Origin: an uncultured Bacteroidota bacterium
GTDB lineage: Bacteria; Bacteroidota; Bacteroidia; Bacteroidales; VadinHA17
Assembly: GCA_903844815.1 (NCBI GenBank)
Contig: CAIMVD010000003.1
Location: 21,336 to 85,335, forward strand
Direction: 5' to 3'
Length of the DNA: 64,000 nt
Shown: piece by piece, positions 63,861-64,000 of the stretch
How the letters are laid out: each line of letters starts with the position of its first letter
Position numbering within the stretch: the stretch's first letter is position 1
Program-made: the position numbers and the translations under genes
Notes under the pieces: model-generated
What the model saw: the letters and a program-made list of their open reading frames with translations, nothing else
The model's database searches: none
Told to the model about the DNA's origin: nothing

Positions 63861-63925
63861 TTTTACCCCCCTGACCCCCAATGGGGGTGTTCTTAAATCC
63901 CCCCTTGGGGGGTTGGGGGGTAAAA
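63861..63925. repeat. C-tract/G-tract palindromic element
   Basis: Outer arms TTTTACCCCCC (63861-63871) and GGGGGGTAAAA (63915-63925) match perfectly. Inside are CCCCCA/GGGGGT-type arms and CCCCCCTTGGGGGG. Elements of this look are common between genes in Bacteroidetes. A decayed copy is at 19871-19916. The rest of 63702-64000 has no gene. Confidence 0.75.
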
Positions 63926-64000
63926 ACACAAGAATAGTAGAGTGGTCCCTGTGGTAAAATATTCTTTTCATGTTTGGTAATAATATTCCTTAACTAAACG

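Overview
The window is a stretch of chromosome from a Bacteroidota bacterium, most likely Bacteroidales-like. The evidence is the gene content (a phosphorylase domain continuing into an upstream reading frame, as in the Bacteroidetes glycogen synthase-phosphorylase fusions, a eukaryote-like GlgB, SpII lipoproteins with short signal peptides, a purH-mre-rod cluster), the near absence of Shine-Dalgarno sequences, and repeated promoters of the Bacteroidetes type (TTTG, 18-19 bp, TAnnTTTG). It is mostly housekeeping DNA. No prophage, CRISPR array, rRNA or intact insertion sequence is visible. Genes lie on both strands in short operons, and several convergent pairs touch or overlap.

Layout. 1-4.7 kb: glycogen metabolism, GlgP (open to the left edge) facing GlgB. 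4.8-11.2 kb: ribF, ahcY, a Rieske-like lipoprotein, a basic secreted protein, greA with an attenuator-like leader, a HIT protein, an L,D-transpeptidase-type protein and an alcohol dehydrogenase. 11.2-16.2 kb: the most accessory-looking part, with an MFS transporter, an Imm5-like protein overlapping a formylglycine-generating-enzyme-like protein, two small lipoproteins and an outer-membrane protein. 16.3-22.1 kb: comF, ruvC, an S41 peptidase, a DMT transporter, serS, rpmA and rplU. 22.3-29.6 kb: a bifunctional-nuclease-family protein, thyA-folA, tig-clpP-clpX, tRNA-Leu(UAG), lptB and tatC. 30-33.7 kb: recQ, a glycosyltransferase and an acetyltransferase. 33.7-43.9 kb: arginine and carbamoyl-phosphate genes (carB, argR, argG, argH, carA) split by a gene-free tract and a HEPN/MNT toxin-antitoxin-like pair. 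44.1-50.3 kb: a lipoprotein, a large ABC transporter, rsmA and a frameshifted MacB-type permease. 50.4-57.6 kb: purH followed by the rod-shape operon mreBCD-mrdA-rodA. 57.6-64 kb: an AcpH-like hydrolase, a cyclic-2,3-DPG-synthetase-family protein, a GH3 glucosidase and pgi.

How the genes fit together. GlgP, GlgB, the GH3 glucosidase and Pgi connect storage or dietary glucan to glycolysis. CarA/CarB, ArgG and ArgH make arginine, and an ARG-box-like palindrome on the argR start codon between argR and carB points to feedback by ArgR. MreBCD, PBP2 and RodA form the elongation machine. Trigger factor, ClpP and ClpX handle protein folding and turnover.

Points most worth a second look: a promoter-terminator-greA arrangement resembling the E. 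coli GraL leader; an in-frame stop that cuts a Lys/Ala-rich tail off ribosomal protein L21; a one-base frameshift in the MacB-like permease; a lipoprotein with a Rieske-like motif in which Cys replaces the second His; three related long hairpin repeats between genes; and the HEPN/MNT pair with its adjacent gene-free tract inside the arginine region. I did not find a clearly new multi-gene system. The small accessory loci are the best candidates.
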